The notes below the pieces were generated by a model. It was not told the DNA's origin, searched no databases, and saw only the letters and a program-made list of their open reading frames with translations. Positions 43,769-52,668 of a stretch of 64,000 nucleotides of DNA are shown piece after piece. The stretch is from Anaerolineae bacterium (lineage in GTDB: Bacteria > Chloroflexota > Anaerolineae > Promineifilales > Promineifilaceae), in contig JAHDWJ010000016.1 of the NCBI GenBank assembly GCA_023384415.1, forward strand, positions 104,295 through 168,294, written 5' to 3'. Made by a program: the position numbers and the translations under genes. Every line of letters begins with the position of its first letter. Within the stretch, counting starts at the first letter, position 1.

Positions 43769-44968
43769 ATGACAACTCTTTCCGTCGTTATTCCGGCGTA
43801 CAACGAAGAAGATGGGATTGAAGATATTGCCCAACGGGTTTTGGACGTGCGGCCCGCTTTAACCAAAGTAGGCGTAGACCGTTTAGAACTCCTCGTCGTC
43901 AACGACGGCTCACGGGATCGCACCGCTGAAATTGCCGGCCGCATGGATGGCGTTACCCTCGTCAACCACCCCACCAACAAAGGGTATGGGGCCGCTCTAA
44001 AAACTGGGTTTGGTAAAGCCCAGGGAGAACTCATCGCCTTTTTAGATGCCGATGGCACCTACCCCCCTGAATATTTCCCCCAACTGTGCCAGGAAGTGTT
44101 GCAAAATGGGGCCCAACTGGTCGTTGGCTCACGTCGCTCTGGGGCTGAAAGCCATATGCCCCCCATGCGCCGCCTGGGTAATTTCATCTGGTCTAACCTG
44201 GTGACTGTTTTAGGGGGGCAGCGGGTCATTGATCCCGCCAGTGGGATGCGCGTCTTCCGCCGGGAAATCTTAGAACAGATTTACCCCTTACCCGATGGCC
44301 TCAACTTGACCCCGGTGATGAGTACCCGTGCTGTTCACGAGGGGGTCCGCATGAAGGAGCTGCCCATTCCCTACAGCGAACGGCTTGGCCGCTCGAAGCT
44401 GAGTGTGGTGCGGGATGGCTCTATTTTCTTGCAATCTATGGTGTGGACGGCCCTCACCTACAACCCGGTGAAAATTTTAGGTTTGGTGGGTGCAGGTGGT
44501 ATTGGGATAGCTGGGTTGGTACTCTTGGGGCTGATAATTGCTCGTCTTAGTGGGGTGACAGAATTAGGGCCGTGGGGTGTGGCGGCCGTATTCACTGCTC
44601 TGGTCGCGGCCGTTATTGGAGTGAACCTGTTTGCCCTCGGTACCACCTTCAATTACCTGGTGACCTTGTTTGTTAAACGCCCTATTCGCCAGGGGTTGTT
44701 TGGGCGGCCCATGTTTAAGCAGCCATTGGAGCGACAATTTGGCTGGATGGGGGGGGTGAGTTTTTTCCTGGGGCTGCTGGTAGCTATTATCAGCCTGGTT
44801 ATTGGCATTGGCGCAGATGATATTGCTCGCCTCTGGCTGTACCTGCTTGGTGGAGCAATGCTTTCCCTGGTTGGGGTGCAGTTGATAGTGTATTGGATTC
44901 TCTCCCGGGTTCTGGAAGAGTTGAGCCAGCGGGAAGCCATTACCCAGGAATCGTTGCAGGTAGATTAA
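43769..44968 (+). CDS. Family 2 glycosyltransferase with C-terminal membrane anchors
   Basis: The 399-residue protein has a GT2 (dolichyl-phosphate-mannose-synthase-like) catalytic domain at ~1-230. 'LSVVIPAYNEEDGIEDIAQ', 'VVNDGSRDRTAEIAG', 'NKGYGAALKTGF', the metal-binding 'FLDADGTYPPEY' and 'VIDPASGMRVFRREIL' are visible. Four hydrophobic segments follow (~235-390). Such enzymes transfer a sugar from a nucleotide to a polyprenyl phosphate or membrane lipid, and could feed the GT39-like enzyme at 21.7-23.6 kb (inference). AGGAG lies upstream, and a strong terminator follows. Confidence 0.88.
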   Translation: MTTLSVVIPAYNEEDGIEDIAQRVLDVRPALTKVGVDRLELLVVNDGSRDRTAEIAGRMDGVTLVNHPTNKGYGAALKTGFGKAQGELIAFLDADGTYPPEYFPQLCQEVLQNGAQLVVGSRRSGAESHMPPMRRLGNFIWSNLVTVLGGQRVIDPASGMRVFRREILEQIYPLPDGLNLTPVMSTRAVHEGVRMKELPIPYSERLGRSKLSVVRDGSIFLQSMVWTALTYNPVKILGLVGAGGIGIAGLVLLGLIIARLSGVTELGPWGVAAVFTALVAAVIGVNLFALGTTFNYLVTLFVKRPIRQGLFGRPMFKQPLERQFGWMGGVSFFLGLLVAIISLVIGIGADDIARLWLYLLGGAMLSLVGVQLIVYWILSRVLEELSQREAITQESLQVD

Positions 44969-44983
44969 GCCTGACTAAATAGG

Positions 44984-45014
44984 GCAGCCATCCTCTGGGT
45001 GGCTGCTTTTTTTA
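44984..45014 (+). terminator. Intrinsic terminator after the GT2 gene
   Basis: GCAGCCATCC pairs imperfectly with GGGTGGCTGC around a 3-nt loop, followed by seven T residues. It ends the acyltransferase-GT2 transcript 16 nt after the stop codon. Confidence 0.9.
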
Positions 45015-45205
45015 TCGGTATATTTTTACTATATTCTTTATAAAAATATGACAAATTGACAAAAGGTGAAGATAATTAGGAGCAGCGGCCGCATACAGTA
45101 AGCAGGGTTGTCAGATTTTCTCTGTATCCTAACCAACACAACCAATTGCCCTTATCCCGCTCGGTCCATTATCAACCGGCGAAGCAGAGAAAAGAGGATG
45201 CTACC

Positions 45206-46909
45206 ATGAGCGAAAAAGTAGATGTGAAAGTTGATCAGATTCAAGTAAACGGGAAAAGCAGCCCCGATAAAGAAAGTAAAGAGTGGAAAAACTTAGGTAC
45301 CCGCCGGGTGCCCCAACTGCGTATGGCGAACTTTCCCGACGCCGATGAAGCGGTACGGCAAGGGTCGCTGAATACGAAGCGGCCGGCGACCGCCGTAGAT
45401 ATTTTGTTAGTTAATCCCCCCACTCCAGATGGTGGGTTGTGGATTCGCACCCAGCATCGGGTAGGTCGGCGCACCCGCGAAAATATGGTCTGGCCCCAGG
45501 TCTCCCTGGCCCAAATGGGGGCCTTGCTCCATCCTGAACACAAAATCGCCATCATTGACGCCAATGCTGAACGGATGGATTGGCCTACCTTTGCCAAGAA
45601 ATTAGACGAGTACCAGCCCAAATATTACCTCACCCAGGTGACCGCCCCGACGCTGGAAAATGATATGTATGGCTGCTTCCTGGCCAAAGCGCGAGGGGCG
45701 TTGACCATCGCCTTTGGCACCCATGTTACCCCTATTCCCAGAGAGACAATGCGGCCGTATCCCGCTTTAGATTTTATTTTGTTGGGCGAGCCAGATTTGA
45801 CCATCCGGGATTTGCTAGATCACCTGGAAAACAAAATTGACCAGCGGCCAGAAAATATCCAGAAAATTTTTATGGAGACGGATCCAGCGTATAAACCATC
45901 CTTCCATGAGGATGGAACGGTGGACTTAAACGGCATTAAAGGGTTGGTCTGGCGGGACAATGGGGAAGTAGTTATCAACCTGACCCGTCCGTTCATCAAA
46001 GATATGGATTCGATGCCCCATCCGCTGCATCATCTGCTGCCCTGGGAAAAATATCGGATGCCCCTCATCAAAGGACCGTTTACCTTTATTGTTACCAGCC
46101 GGGGCTGCCCGGCCGGCTGCACCTACTGCATCAAGCATGTGAGTTATCAATACAGCGTCCGGCTGCGCTCTCCAGAACATATCATGGAAGAGTTGTGGAT
46201 TCTCAAGAAGATGGGGATCAACAATATTCATATGTATTCTGACTTGTTCACCGTCAATCGAGACCAGGTGATGAAGTTGTGCCAACTGATGATTGAGCAG
46301 AATATCCAGATTAGATGGACGAGCAACAGCCGGGTGGATTATGTGGATGAAGAGATGCTGCAAATGATGGGCAAGGCTGGCTGCCGCCTCATCTCCTGGG
46401 GCATTGAGAGCGGGAATGAGCAGATTTTGCGCCATGCTCGTAAGGGAGCATATCCTGATAAGGCTGAAAAGGCGTTGATCTGGGCCAAGAAGGCCGGGAT
46501 CATGAATTGGGGCTATTTCATCATTGGCCTACCTGGGGAAACGGTGGAATCTATTCGGGATACGATTAATTTTGCCAAGAAGCTCCCCCTGGATATTGCC
46601 TTGTTCCATGTGGCAGCTCCTTATCCGGGAACACCGTTTTTCTTTGAAGTGGTTGAGAATGGTTGGTTCCGGCCTGGGACGCGCTGGGAACAGGTGGATA
46701 TGGATAAGGGGACGGTGCTGGATTATGAAAATCTGAAAGCTGAGGAGCTGCTCTATTGGCAGAAGCGGGCGTTCCGTGAGTGGGCATTCCGCCCCGGTCC
46801 AATTATGACCTATTTGAAGATGCTGCTGTCTGATGTTTCGACGATGAAGTCGGCCTTAAGTGTGGGGTTACAGACTTTGAGCTGGCAGGCGAGGGCCAGT
46901 GAGCATTGA
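45206..46909 (+). CDS. B12-binding-type radical SAM protein
   Basis: The 567-residue protein has a cobalamin-binding-like N-terminal Rossmann domain (~55-200; 'VDILLVNPPTPDGGLWIRTQ', 'HKIAIIDANAERMDW'). A radical SAM barrel follows, with Cys301, Cys305 and Cys308 in 'SRGCPAGCTYCIKHVSY' ([4Fe-4S] and SAM). 'WGIESGNEQILRHARKGAYP' and 'GYFIIGLPGETVESI' are class-typical. Members modify lipids, hopanoids, antibiotics or tetrapyrroles, often by methylation or C-C bond formation. The arrangement recalls HpnJ-like hopanoid enzymes, but this is weak. AGAGGA lies upstream of this ATG; a longer frame from 45146 has none. It is a single-gene unit with its own terminator, between GT2 and O-antigen-ligase-like genes. 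Confidence 0.85.
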   Translation: MSEKVDVKVDQIQVNGKSSPDKESKEWKNLGTRRVPQLRMANFPDADEAVRQGSLNTKRPATAVDILLVNPPTPDGGLWIRTQHRVGRRTRENMVWPQVSLAQMGALLHPEHKIAIIDANAERMDWPTFAKKLDEYQPKYYLTQVTAPTLENDMYGCFLAKARGALTIAFGTHVTPIPRETMRPYPALDFILLGEPDLTIRDLLDHLENKIDQRPENIQKIFMETDPAYKPSFHEDGTVDLNGIKGLVWRDNGEVVINLTRPFIKDMDSMPHPLHHLLPWEKYRMPLIKGPFTFIVTSRGCPAGCTYCIKHVSYQYSVRLRSPEHIMEELWILKKMGINNIHMYSDLFTVNRDQVMKLCQLMIEQNIQIRWTSNSRVDYVDEEMLQMMGKAGCRLISWGIESGNEQILRHARKGAYPDKAEKALIWAKKAGIMNWGYFIIGLPGETVESIRDTINFAKKLPLDIALFHVAAPYPGTPFFFEVVENGWFRPGTRWEQVDMDKGTVLDYENLKAEELLYWQKRAFREWAFRPGPIMTYLKMLLSDVSTMKSALSVGLQTLSWQARASEH

Positions 46910-46954
46910 TAGATAGGATTGGTTATACAGCCCGTAAGGCTTAAGCGGTAAAAT

Positions 46955-47005
46955 AAAAGGCGTGATGGGCAGGTTATAGGACTTGCTCATCACGCTTTTG
47001 TTTTG
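46955..47005 (+). terminator. Intrinsic terminator after the radical SAM gene
   Basis: AAAAGGCGTGATGGGCA (46955-46971) pairs with TGCTCATCACGCTTTT (46984-46999) with minor bulges, and TTGTTTTG follows. It lies just before the O-antigen-ligase-like gene. Confidence 0.85.
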
Positions 47006-47025
47006 TCCACGTTATAGAACAGATT

Positions 47026-48843
47026 ATGAGCAGCAGCGGCCGCCTCTCTTCATCCTCTCTCTCTCTTTACCTCGTTGCTTTGGCCGGGTTCATCTGGTAC
47101 GCGGCCGCTATTACCTCTACCTCAGTGGGGGGGTGGCCGCTGCTTTTGGTAGGTGGGACACTGCTCCTGGGTAGGTTAGAGGCGCGGCCGCGTTCCCCAT
47201 TCACCTTATGGCATGGTTTGCTGCTCTTTTTTGGCCTGTCTGTCCTGGTGGGGGTGTGGGCGGCTTACGATGTCGCGGCCGCGTGGGGCAAATTTTGGGT
47301 GTTGTTAGGGGCCATTTTTTTGTTTGTAGTCATTGGGTGCCAGCCGCAAAAACAGGGCCGGGTATTGTCAGGCTTTATCAGTTTGGCAGCCGCCCTCATT
47401 TCTCTCAACTTGCTCCTCACCCATGATTGGCAAACACACCCGGCTGATATAGACCTTCTCAACCGAATGGCCCGAATTTGGATGGATGTGCGGCCGCAGC
47501 TTTCGCTTCCGTCCATCCACCCTAACTTTGCCGGGGGGCTGCTCATTATGCTGCTGCCGTTTCAAGGAGCGGCAGTGTGGGTACGAACGGGGGATGGGTC
47601 TGAGAAGCTGGGAGCTTTTAATAACTCATCCCTTCCTTTCTGGTTGGCCCTGGGCCTCAGCCTGGTGGCCCTGCTGCTGAGTAGTTCACGGGGAGCCTGG
47701 TTGAGCCTGGCGGCCGCAGTCGGGGTGTATCTTCTCTGGTGGCTGGCTGGTTGGCTGGGGGAGAAATGGGCGCGGCCGCGACCTCCCTTGTTCCTGGCCG
47801 GTATTGGCCTGAGCAGCGTGGCCGGGTTAATCCTCATCACCCTTTTCCCCGGCGGCCTCATCGGGTTAGTCAACCGGCTGCCTGGCCTGGCCAGTGGGGA
47901 GAGCCGGTGGGAAATTTACCAAAACACCATTCGCCTCATCGGCGATTATCCCTTTACCGGCGGGGGGTTGTACAGCTTCCCTGGTCTCTACTCCCAATAT
48001 ATCCTCAACATTCCTTACTTCCTCTTTGATTACAGCCATAATCTGTACCTCGATCTACTGCTGGAGCATGGCCTATTTGGTTTCCTGGTCGTGATGGGGG
48101 TTATTTTGGGAAGCCTGGGCAAAGTGGTATGGGGAGAATTCAGGGAAACTGGGGAGAACGTAGGTGAACTTTCATCTTGTTATCGGTGGGCAGCGATTGT
48201 GAGTTTATTGACGGTTTTGGCCCATGGGTTTATTGATAATGCCTTACACGGCGGCCCAGGGACACCGCTGCTTTTTTTGCCCGCAGCCATGGCCCTCTGG
48301 GCGACCTCTCCAGGTAATCAACAGAGTAAGATACGTTGGTGGGGAGTAGTGGCTGTTTTGCTGCTGATACTGGCAGTGGTCTGGGGGGTGCGGCCGCTGC
48401 GAGCCACCTGGCAGGCCAATATTGCCTCTATACACTTATCTAAAGCGGAGTTGGCAGGTTGGCCGTCCCTGGATCGAACTATAGACAGGGTGGCTGTTCA
48501 ATGGGCCAGAGAGCAGTTAGCGCTGGCCCGGCAAACTCATCCGGCCAATAGAGCAGCCAATTACCGCCTGGGGTTGTTGGCCGCAGGCGAAGGGGAGTAT
48601 GCGGCCGCGCTCCCCTACCTGGAAACCGCCTATCAGGCCGATCCGGGGCATCGTGGCGTGATCAAAACTCTGGGTTATAGTTATGTCTGGTTAGGACGGC
48701 TGGATGAGGCAGCTCCCCTGTTAGCCCAAATCCCTGAAGCTCCCGCCGAGCTAGAAACATATAGCTGGTGGTGGGGCACCCAAGATCGCCCTGATCTGGC
48801 TGAATATGCGGCCGCGATGGGGGTTATCCTGGTCCAACGGTAG
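47026..48843 (+). CDS. O-antigen ligase-like membrane protein with C-terminal TPR (Wzy_C)
   Basis: The 605-residue protein has about 12 membrane segments over ~10-450. The Wzy_C/WaaL-type external loop is 'GLASGESRWEIYQNTIRLI', with 'YPFTGGGLYSFPGLYSQYI' and 'FDYSHNLYLDLLLEHGLFGF' (conserved His). The C-terminal ~110 residues form TPR-like helices ('RAANYRLGLLAAGEGEYAAALPYLE', given as short repeats of Ala/Leu/Tyr). In organisms without LPS, such proteins polymerise or attach surface glycans or glycosylate proteins. It carries ten GCGGCCGC octamers, the densest set in the window. The start has no clear ribosome-binding site. Confidence 0.85.
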   Translation: MSSSGRLSSSSLSLYLVALAGFIWYAAAITSTSVGGWPLLLVGGTLLLGRLEARPRSPFTLWHGLLLFFGLSVLVGVWAAYDVAAAWGKFWVLLGAIFLFVVIGCQPQKQGRVLSGFISLAAALISLNLLLTHDWQTHPADIDLLNRMARIWMDVRPQLSLPSIHPNFAGGLLIMLLPFQGAAVWVRTGDGSEKLGAFNNSSLPFWLALGLSLVALLLSSSRGAWLSLAAAVGVYLLWWLAGWLGEKWARPRPPLFLAGIGLSSVAGLILITLFPGGLIGLVNRLPGLASGESRWEIYQNTIRLIGDYPFTGGGLYSFPGLYSQYILNIPYFLFDYSHNLYLDLLLEHGLFGFLVVMGVILGSLGKVVWGEFRETGENVGELSSCYRWAAIVSLLTVLAHGFIDNALHGGPGTPLLFLPAAMALWATSPGNQQSKIRWWGVVAVLLLILAVVWGVRPLRATWQANIASIHLSKAELAGWPSLDRTIDRVAVQWAREQLALARQTHPANRAANYRLGLLAAGEGEYAAALPYLETAYQADPGHRGVIKTLGYSYVWLGRLDEAAPLLAQIPEAPAELETYSWWWGTQDRPDLAEYAAAMGVILVQR

Positions 48844-48876
48844 CGGTTAATAATTGGCCGCTGTTATTGAAACAAC

Positions 48877-51618
48877 ATGCAACGTTTACGCTTAAACAAA
48901 ATGGCTCGGTGGTTAGCCTTGTGGCTGGTTGTGGGCCTGTGGGGCTGGTTGGCGGCTGCGGCCGCGCAAAATAATCAACCATCCTGGGCCGATCCCATCA
49001 ACCTCTCCCAATCAGGTTTCGTGGCCCATCCCCAACTCTTTCAGGATCACCAGGGGGGGATCCATATCCTGTGGCAAGACAATTTCCGGCGAGCCATTTT
49101 CTACGTCACCGGCAATGGGACCACCTGGAGTGAGCCAGAGATCATTACCCCCCCGTTTGGGGTGCCTCTGGCCCAAAGCACCGCTGCCAACCCCGCCGCA
49201 CCCATCATTCCCCATTATGTCACCGATAACAACGGGATTGTCCACACTTTTTGGCGCAACGATGAGGATAATTTACGTTACGGCCGCGTTCCCCTGGCTG
49301 ATTTTGGCGATGGCAGTTTATGGTCGCCTACCGTCACCCTGGCTAATGATGTCACAGCTTTTGCCGTAACCAGCACTCCAACCGGGCAGTTAGCCCTTCT
49401 CTACATCCGCACCCCGGATAATCCAGCCATACCTACCGGTGTCTATTATCAAGGGTCAACGGACGGGGGTATTACCTGGGAGAATGAGATCGTTCTCTAC
49501 GAGTCGCTCTATTTTCGTCTGCTATCCCCCGATGATAATTTTCTGGCTATTGCTCCAGGCACACAACCGCGACAGTTAGTGGCTACCTGGGATGATGTAG
49601 CCCAAGAAGCGATTTACACCAGTCAATCTACCAATGGGGGGAGCAGTTGGAGTGATCCAGAGATTGTAGACAGCCGGGAAGAAACAGATCTACCTGGGAG
49701 TGTACGCCCACTTCGGTTACAACTAATCGCCCGCCAGGGCATAATCCATCGCCTCTGGGTAGCCGGGCACCAAAACCCCGATACGCCCGACCAGGGACCA
49801 GCTTGTGCCCTTTACCACAGTTGGTCAACCGATCATGGACAAAGCTGGACTCCCCGTACCCATGTTTTAGATGAACTCAATGGTTGTATCCAGACAGCCC
49901 ACCTGTTTGCCGATAGCGAAAACCGGGTCTGGCTGCTGGCGACAACGGCGGATACGGCGATGCTGCAACTGTGGACGGCCAACGGCTGGGGGGAACCGCA
50001 GATGCAACAGCCTGCCGTGCAATTGATAGACAGGCAATCACTGCGTCCCTTGACAGTAAGCTGCCAACAGCCGGCGATTACGCCCAATGGAAATCTGGTG
50101 TTGTTAGGCTGCGCTAGTTCGTTAGGCCAGGATGCCTGGCTTTTGTCACGGCCGTTGGGGGATCTGGAAGTTTGGCAGCGGCAAGAGCTGGATGAAACGA
50201 TATGGCAGGTACCGGTGATGGCCTATCAGGACTCGGCCGCGATCACTGAACTCACCCTGGTGGGCAATCAAATCAATCAGCCCCACCTGTTTTGGGTGCA
50301 GCCGCAGCGGCGCACGGCCGATAATGATCCAGGCACTGTTTTCTATAGTGATGCGGTGATTTATCATACTATCCGCTTAAATGATAGCTGGATTGCGGCC
50401 GCGCCAGTCATTCAAGCCCCAGAAGGGGAAATAGAAGAAATAGCCGTCACCATCAGCCGGGAAGACCGTCTGCTGGTTGTCTGGAGTAACCCACAAAGCG
50501 GGCAGCTTTTTTTTAGCCAGGTGAACAGCCAACAGGCGATTGATTCTAGCCAATGGTCTACCCCTTTCGCCCTGCCTGTGCCCATCGCGGCTGCTACCGC
50601 TCCAGATATTGGGGTGATGGATGATGGCACGATTGTGGTTGCCTATGTTGTCCCCATTAACGAAGGGCGTGGGGTTTATCTGGTCACTTCACAGGATCAA
50701 GGGTTTACCTGGTCAGAGCCGGTGCAGGTTTTTGACGGCGCGGCCGCGAATTGGGCTATGCTGGACCAGCCCCATATCGCCTTCACCAATGGCACCCATA
50801 TCCACCTGATCTGGCGTCATCTGTCCCTTCCCCCTACCAGTGAACCCCTGGCCCTCTATTATGCCCGTTCTACAGACAGCGGGCAGAGTTGGAGCGCAGC
50901 CAACCCCGTTGTTTCTGGGGATGCGGTTGTTTGGAGTGAATTGGTGGGCTGGTCTACAACTCAAATTCACATTGTCTGGCGGGAACTACAATCAGGACGA
51001 ACGACGCTCTGGCATACTTTTTCTGTAGATGATGGCCTTACCCTGGAGCGACCCAGCCGGATAACGACTTTTGAGGACCTGGCCGGCCCCACCAGTCTCA
51101 CCATAGACCTGACCGGGCAGTTACATTTATTCCAGATCACTCATCCCTTGCGTCAACCCCCCTCTTTGCTCCCCTTTGTTTGGGAGGAAGGGTTTTGGTT
51201 GCCAGAGCAGGAGCTAGACCTGACATTGGTGACCATACCCGATGAAGCACGGCTGGCTTCGGGGTTAAGTAGTGATGGGGAATTGATTTTGGCAGCTTCA
51301 GGGAAAACAGGGGGGCTGCGAGAAGAACAAATATGGGTAAGCGGCCGCACGGTTTCTCAACCGGATGTAACCCCAACCCCCCTACCGACCCTCACCGCCA
51401 CCCCCGAACCGACGGCCACCGCCACCCCCACCGCCACCCCCACCGCAGAGCCAACGGTTGATTTTCCCCGTGAATCAGAAGATGCCAACAGCCCCAAAAT
51501 AGGCCCTATGACTATCAACAGTACCACTGATGGCATTGTGATCGGGGTATTTTTAGCTGCCTCTTTTGTGGGGGTTGTCTTTTTGTGGGGATTACGCGCC
51601 AATCGGCGTGGAAAGTGA
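48877..51618 (+). CDS. Secreted BNR/sialidase-like repeat protein with C-terminal membrane anchor
   Basis: The 913-residue surface protein has a signal peptide ('LALWLVVGLWGWLAAAAAQ'). The body has at least five BNR/Asp-box motifs: 'STDGGITWENE', 'STNGGSSWSDPE', 'STDHGQSWTPR', 'SQDQGFTWSEP' and 'STDSGQSWSAA'. These mark a six-bladed sialidase-type propeller, possibly two. A Thr/Pro/Ala linker (~832-860) leads to a hydrophobic segment 'IVIGVFLAASFVGVVFLWGL' and a basic tail. The catalytic Arg triad of sialidases is not recognisable, so it is probably a binding or structural protein. Alternative start: the ATG at 48901. The preceding ligase-like gene is 33 bp away. Confidence 0.85.
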   Translation: MQRLRLNKMARWLALWLVVGLWGWLAAAAAQNNQPSWADPINLSQSGFVAHPQLFQDHQGGIHILWQDNFRRAIFYVTGNGTTWSEPEIITPPFGVPLAQSTAANPAAPIIPHYVTDNNGIVHTFWRNDEDNLRYGRVPLADFGDGSLWSPTVTLANDVTAFAVTSTPTGQLALLYIRTPDNPAIPTGVYYQGSTDGGITWENEIVLYESLYFRLLSPDDNFLAIAPGTQPRQLVATWDDVAQEAIYTSQSTNGGSSWSDPEIVDSREETDLPGSVRPLRLQLIARQGIIHRLWVAGHQNPDTPDQGPACALYHSWSTDHGQSWTPRTHVLDELNGCIQTAHLFADSENRVWLLATTADTAMLQLWTANGWGEPQMQQPAVQLIDRQSLRPLTVSCQQPAITPNGNLVLLGCASSLGQDAWLLSRPLGDLEVWQRQELDETIWQVPVMAYQDSAAITELTLVGNQINQPHLFWVQPQRRTADNDPGTVFYSDAVIYHTIRLNDSWIAAAPVIQAPEGEIEEIAVTISREDRLLVVWSNPQSGQLFFSQVNSQQAIDSSQWSTPFALPVPIAAATAPDIGVMDDGTIVVAYVVPINEGRGVYLVTSQDQGFTWSEPVQVFDGAAANWAMLDQPHIAFTNGTHIHLIWRHLSLPPTSEPLALYYARSTDSGQSWSAANPVVSGDAVVWSELVGWSTTQIHIVWRELQSGRTTLWHTFSVDDGLTLERPSRITTFEDLAGPTSLTIDLTGQLHLFQITHPLRQPPSLLPFVWEEGFWLPEQELDLTLVTIPDEARLASGLSSDGELILAASGKTGGLREEQIWVSGRTVSQPDVTPTPLPTLTATPEPTATATPTATPTAEPTVDFPRESEDANSPKIGPMTINSTTDGIVIGVFLAASFVGVVFLWGLRANRRGK

Positions 51619-51634
51619 TATGATAGGTGCTATT

Positions 51635-52069
51635 ATGAACCATATTCTTACCAAAGTCCCTTTGTTTGCTGGCTTAGATGAGGCAGAATTAGGCGAACTG
51701 GCAAATGTCATGCAAGAACGTCGGGTGGCCCCTGGTGAACTCATTATTCAACAAAACAGTTTGGGTGATGAAGTTTACATTATCACAGGAGGCAGCGTAG
51801 AAGTTTTCATCGCTGGTCTCTCTGATGAGCGAACGCTGGTATTATTAGGGCAGGGGCAGGTTGTTGGGGAATTAGCTTTGATCGATCATGGCTACCGTTC
51901 AGCTTCGGTGCGTGCCTCGCAAAATGAAGGCTGTACGTTAGCTATTTTGACCGGAGCAGATTTTAGAGATTTATGTGAGCGCAATCATCACATTGGTTTT
52001 TTAGTTATGCGGAATCTGGCTATGGATGTCGCTTTTAAGCTGCGCCATCGTAATCTGGCCAATATGTAA
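51635..52069 (+). CDS. Cyclic nucleotide-binding domain protein
   Basis: A small single-domain protein of 144 residues. The cNMP-binding (CAP-like) fold is seen in 'LTKVPLFAGLDEAELGELAN', 'PGELIIQQNSLGDEVYIITG', the phosphate cassette 'VVGELALIDHGYRSASVRA' and 'LTGADFRDLC'. There is no DNA-binding helix-turn-helix after the C-helix, so it is not a CRP-type regulator. It may act as a sensor subunit. I start it at the ATG at 51635, 5 nt after AGGTG. The frame is open further upstream (ATG at 51620) and overlaps the BNR gene if read from 51566. The gene begins right after the BNR stop, so co-transcription is likely. Confidence 0.82.
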   Translation: MNHILTKVPLFAGLDEAELGELANVMQERRVAPGELIIQQNSLGDEVYIITGGSVEVFIAGLSDERTLVLLGQGQVVGELALIDHGYRSASVRASQNEGCTLAILTGADFRDLCERNHHIGFLVMRNLAMDVAFKLRHRNLANM

Positions 52070-52083
52070 ATCCCTTTTGCCCC

Positions 52084-52227
52084 AGAAGCCGAACTTTTTG
52101 AAGAAGTTCGGTGTATCTTCTCAAAAAATAGTGGCGAGCAATGTAGCACAAGTTTCTTGCTTGTGCGGGCGAGAAAGAATCTTGCCCTACAACCCCAAAA
52201 TATTGAGAAGCTATAAGTTCGGCTTCT
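52084..52227. repeat. Nested palindromic repeat element (copy of the 15164 family inside AGAAGCCGAACTT ends)
   Basis: The outer arms AGAAGCCGAACTT (52084-52096) and AAGTTCGGCTTCT (52215-52227) are perfect inverted repeats. Inside, CTTCTCAA and TTGAGAAG form a second pair. The core (~52131-52209) matches 15164-15223 in reverse orientation. There are 144 bp and no coding capacity. It looks like one repeat inserted in another, or a composite element. Confidence 0.75.
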
Positions 52228-52337
52228 AAAAGGACAGGCTCTTATAAGTTCTCCATAGTTCCTACGAGTTTCCCAGAGTGTTATACTTGTGGGTATCGTC
52301 CTTTCATTTTGTCTCCTTTGTCGTTCAGGAGTGACCT

Positions 52338-52559
52338 ATGAGTGAACCAGTGTATAAAGTCAGTTATGTTGTAGCCGACATCAAACACCCAGGTGCTATT
52401 ATCAATAGTGACCAGAAGGTTGAGGTTGGTGATGAGGTCACTTTTGATGGTCAGCGTTTTGTGGTCATTGAGGTGGAAGAGCTAATGCCGCCTATCGGTG
52501 GGTTTGGTTTATTGCACGCGACGGTGCGTATGTTAGAACCCGTAGGGACGCATAAGTGA
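52338..52559 (+). CDS. Small uncharacterised protein (73 aa)
   Basis: I do not recognise a named family. The sequence 'MSEPVYKVSYVVADIKHPG' continues into alternating beta strands and conserved-looking turns ('VEVGDEVTFDGQRFVVIEVE', 'GGFGLLHATVRML'), giving a compact beta-barrel-like profile with no membrane segment. CAGGAG lies 7 nt before the ATG, and the frame has normal codon use, so it is very likely real. It follows the repeat element and stands alone. The strand pattern would fit a small nucleic-acid- or metabolite-binding barrel, which is only a guess. Confidence 0.75.
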   Translation: MSEPVYKVSYVVADIKHPGAIINSDQKVEVGDEVTFDGQRFVVIEVEELMPPIGGFGLLHATVRMLEPVGTHK

Positions 52560-52668
52560 GCCGCCAGCCGTTTATGGGGTGATGTTTATGACACATTATG
52601 TCAATGTGCTGCTGCCTGAAACAACCTGCCAATGTAGCAAACGGGCAGCGGCCGCAACTGAATGTAGT

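Noticed and set aside
51376-51460. Tandem repeat in the BNR protein gene (ACCGCCACCCCC units)
   Set aside because: It encodes an ordinary Thr/Pro linker before a membrane anchor, so it needs no separate explanation.
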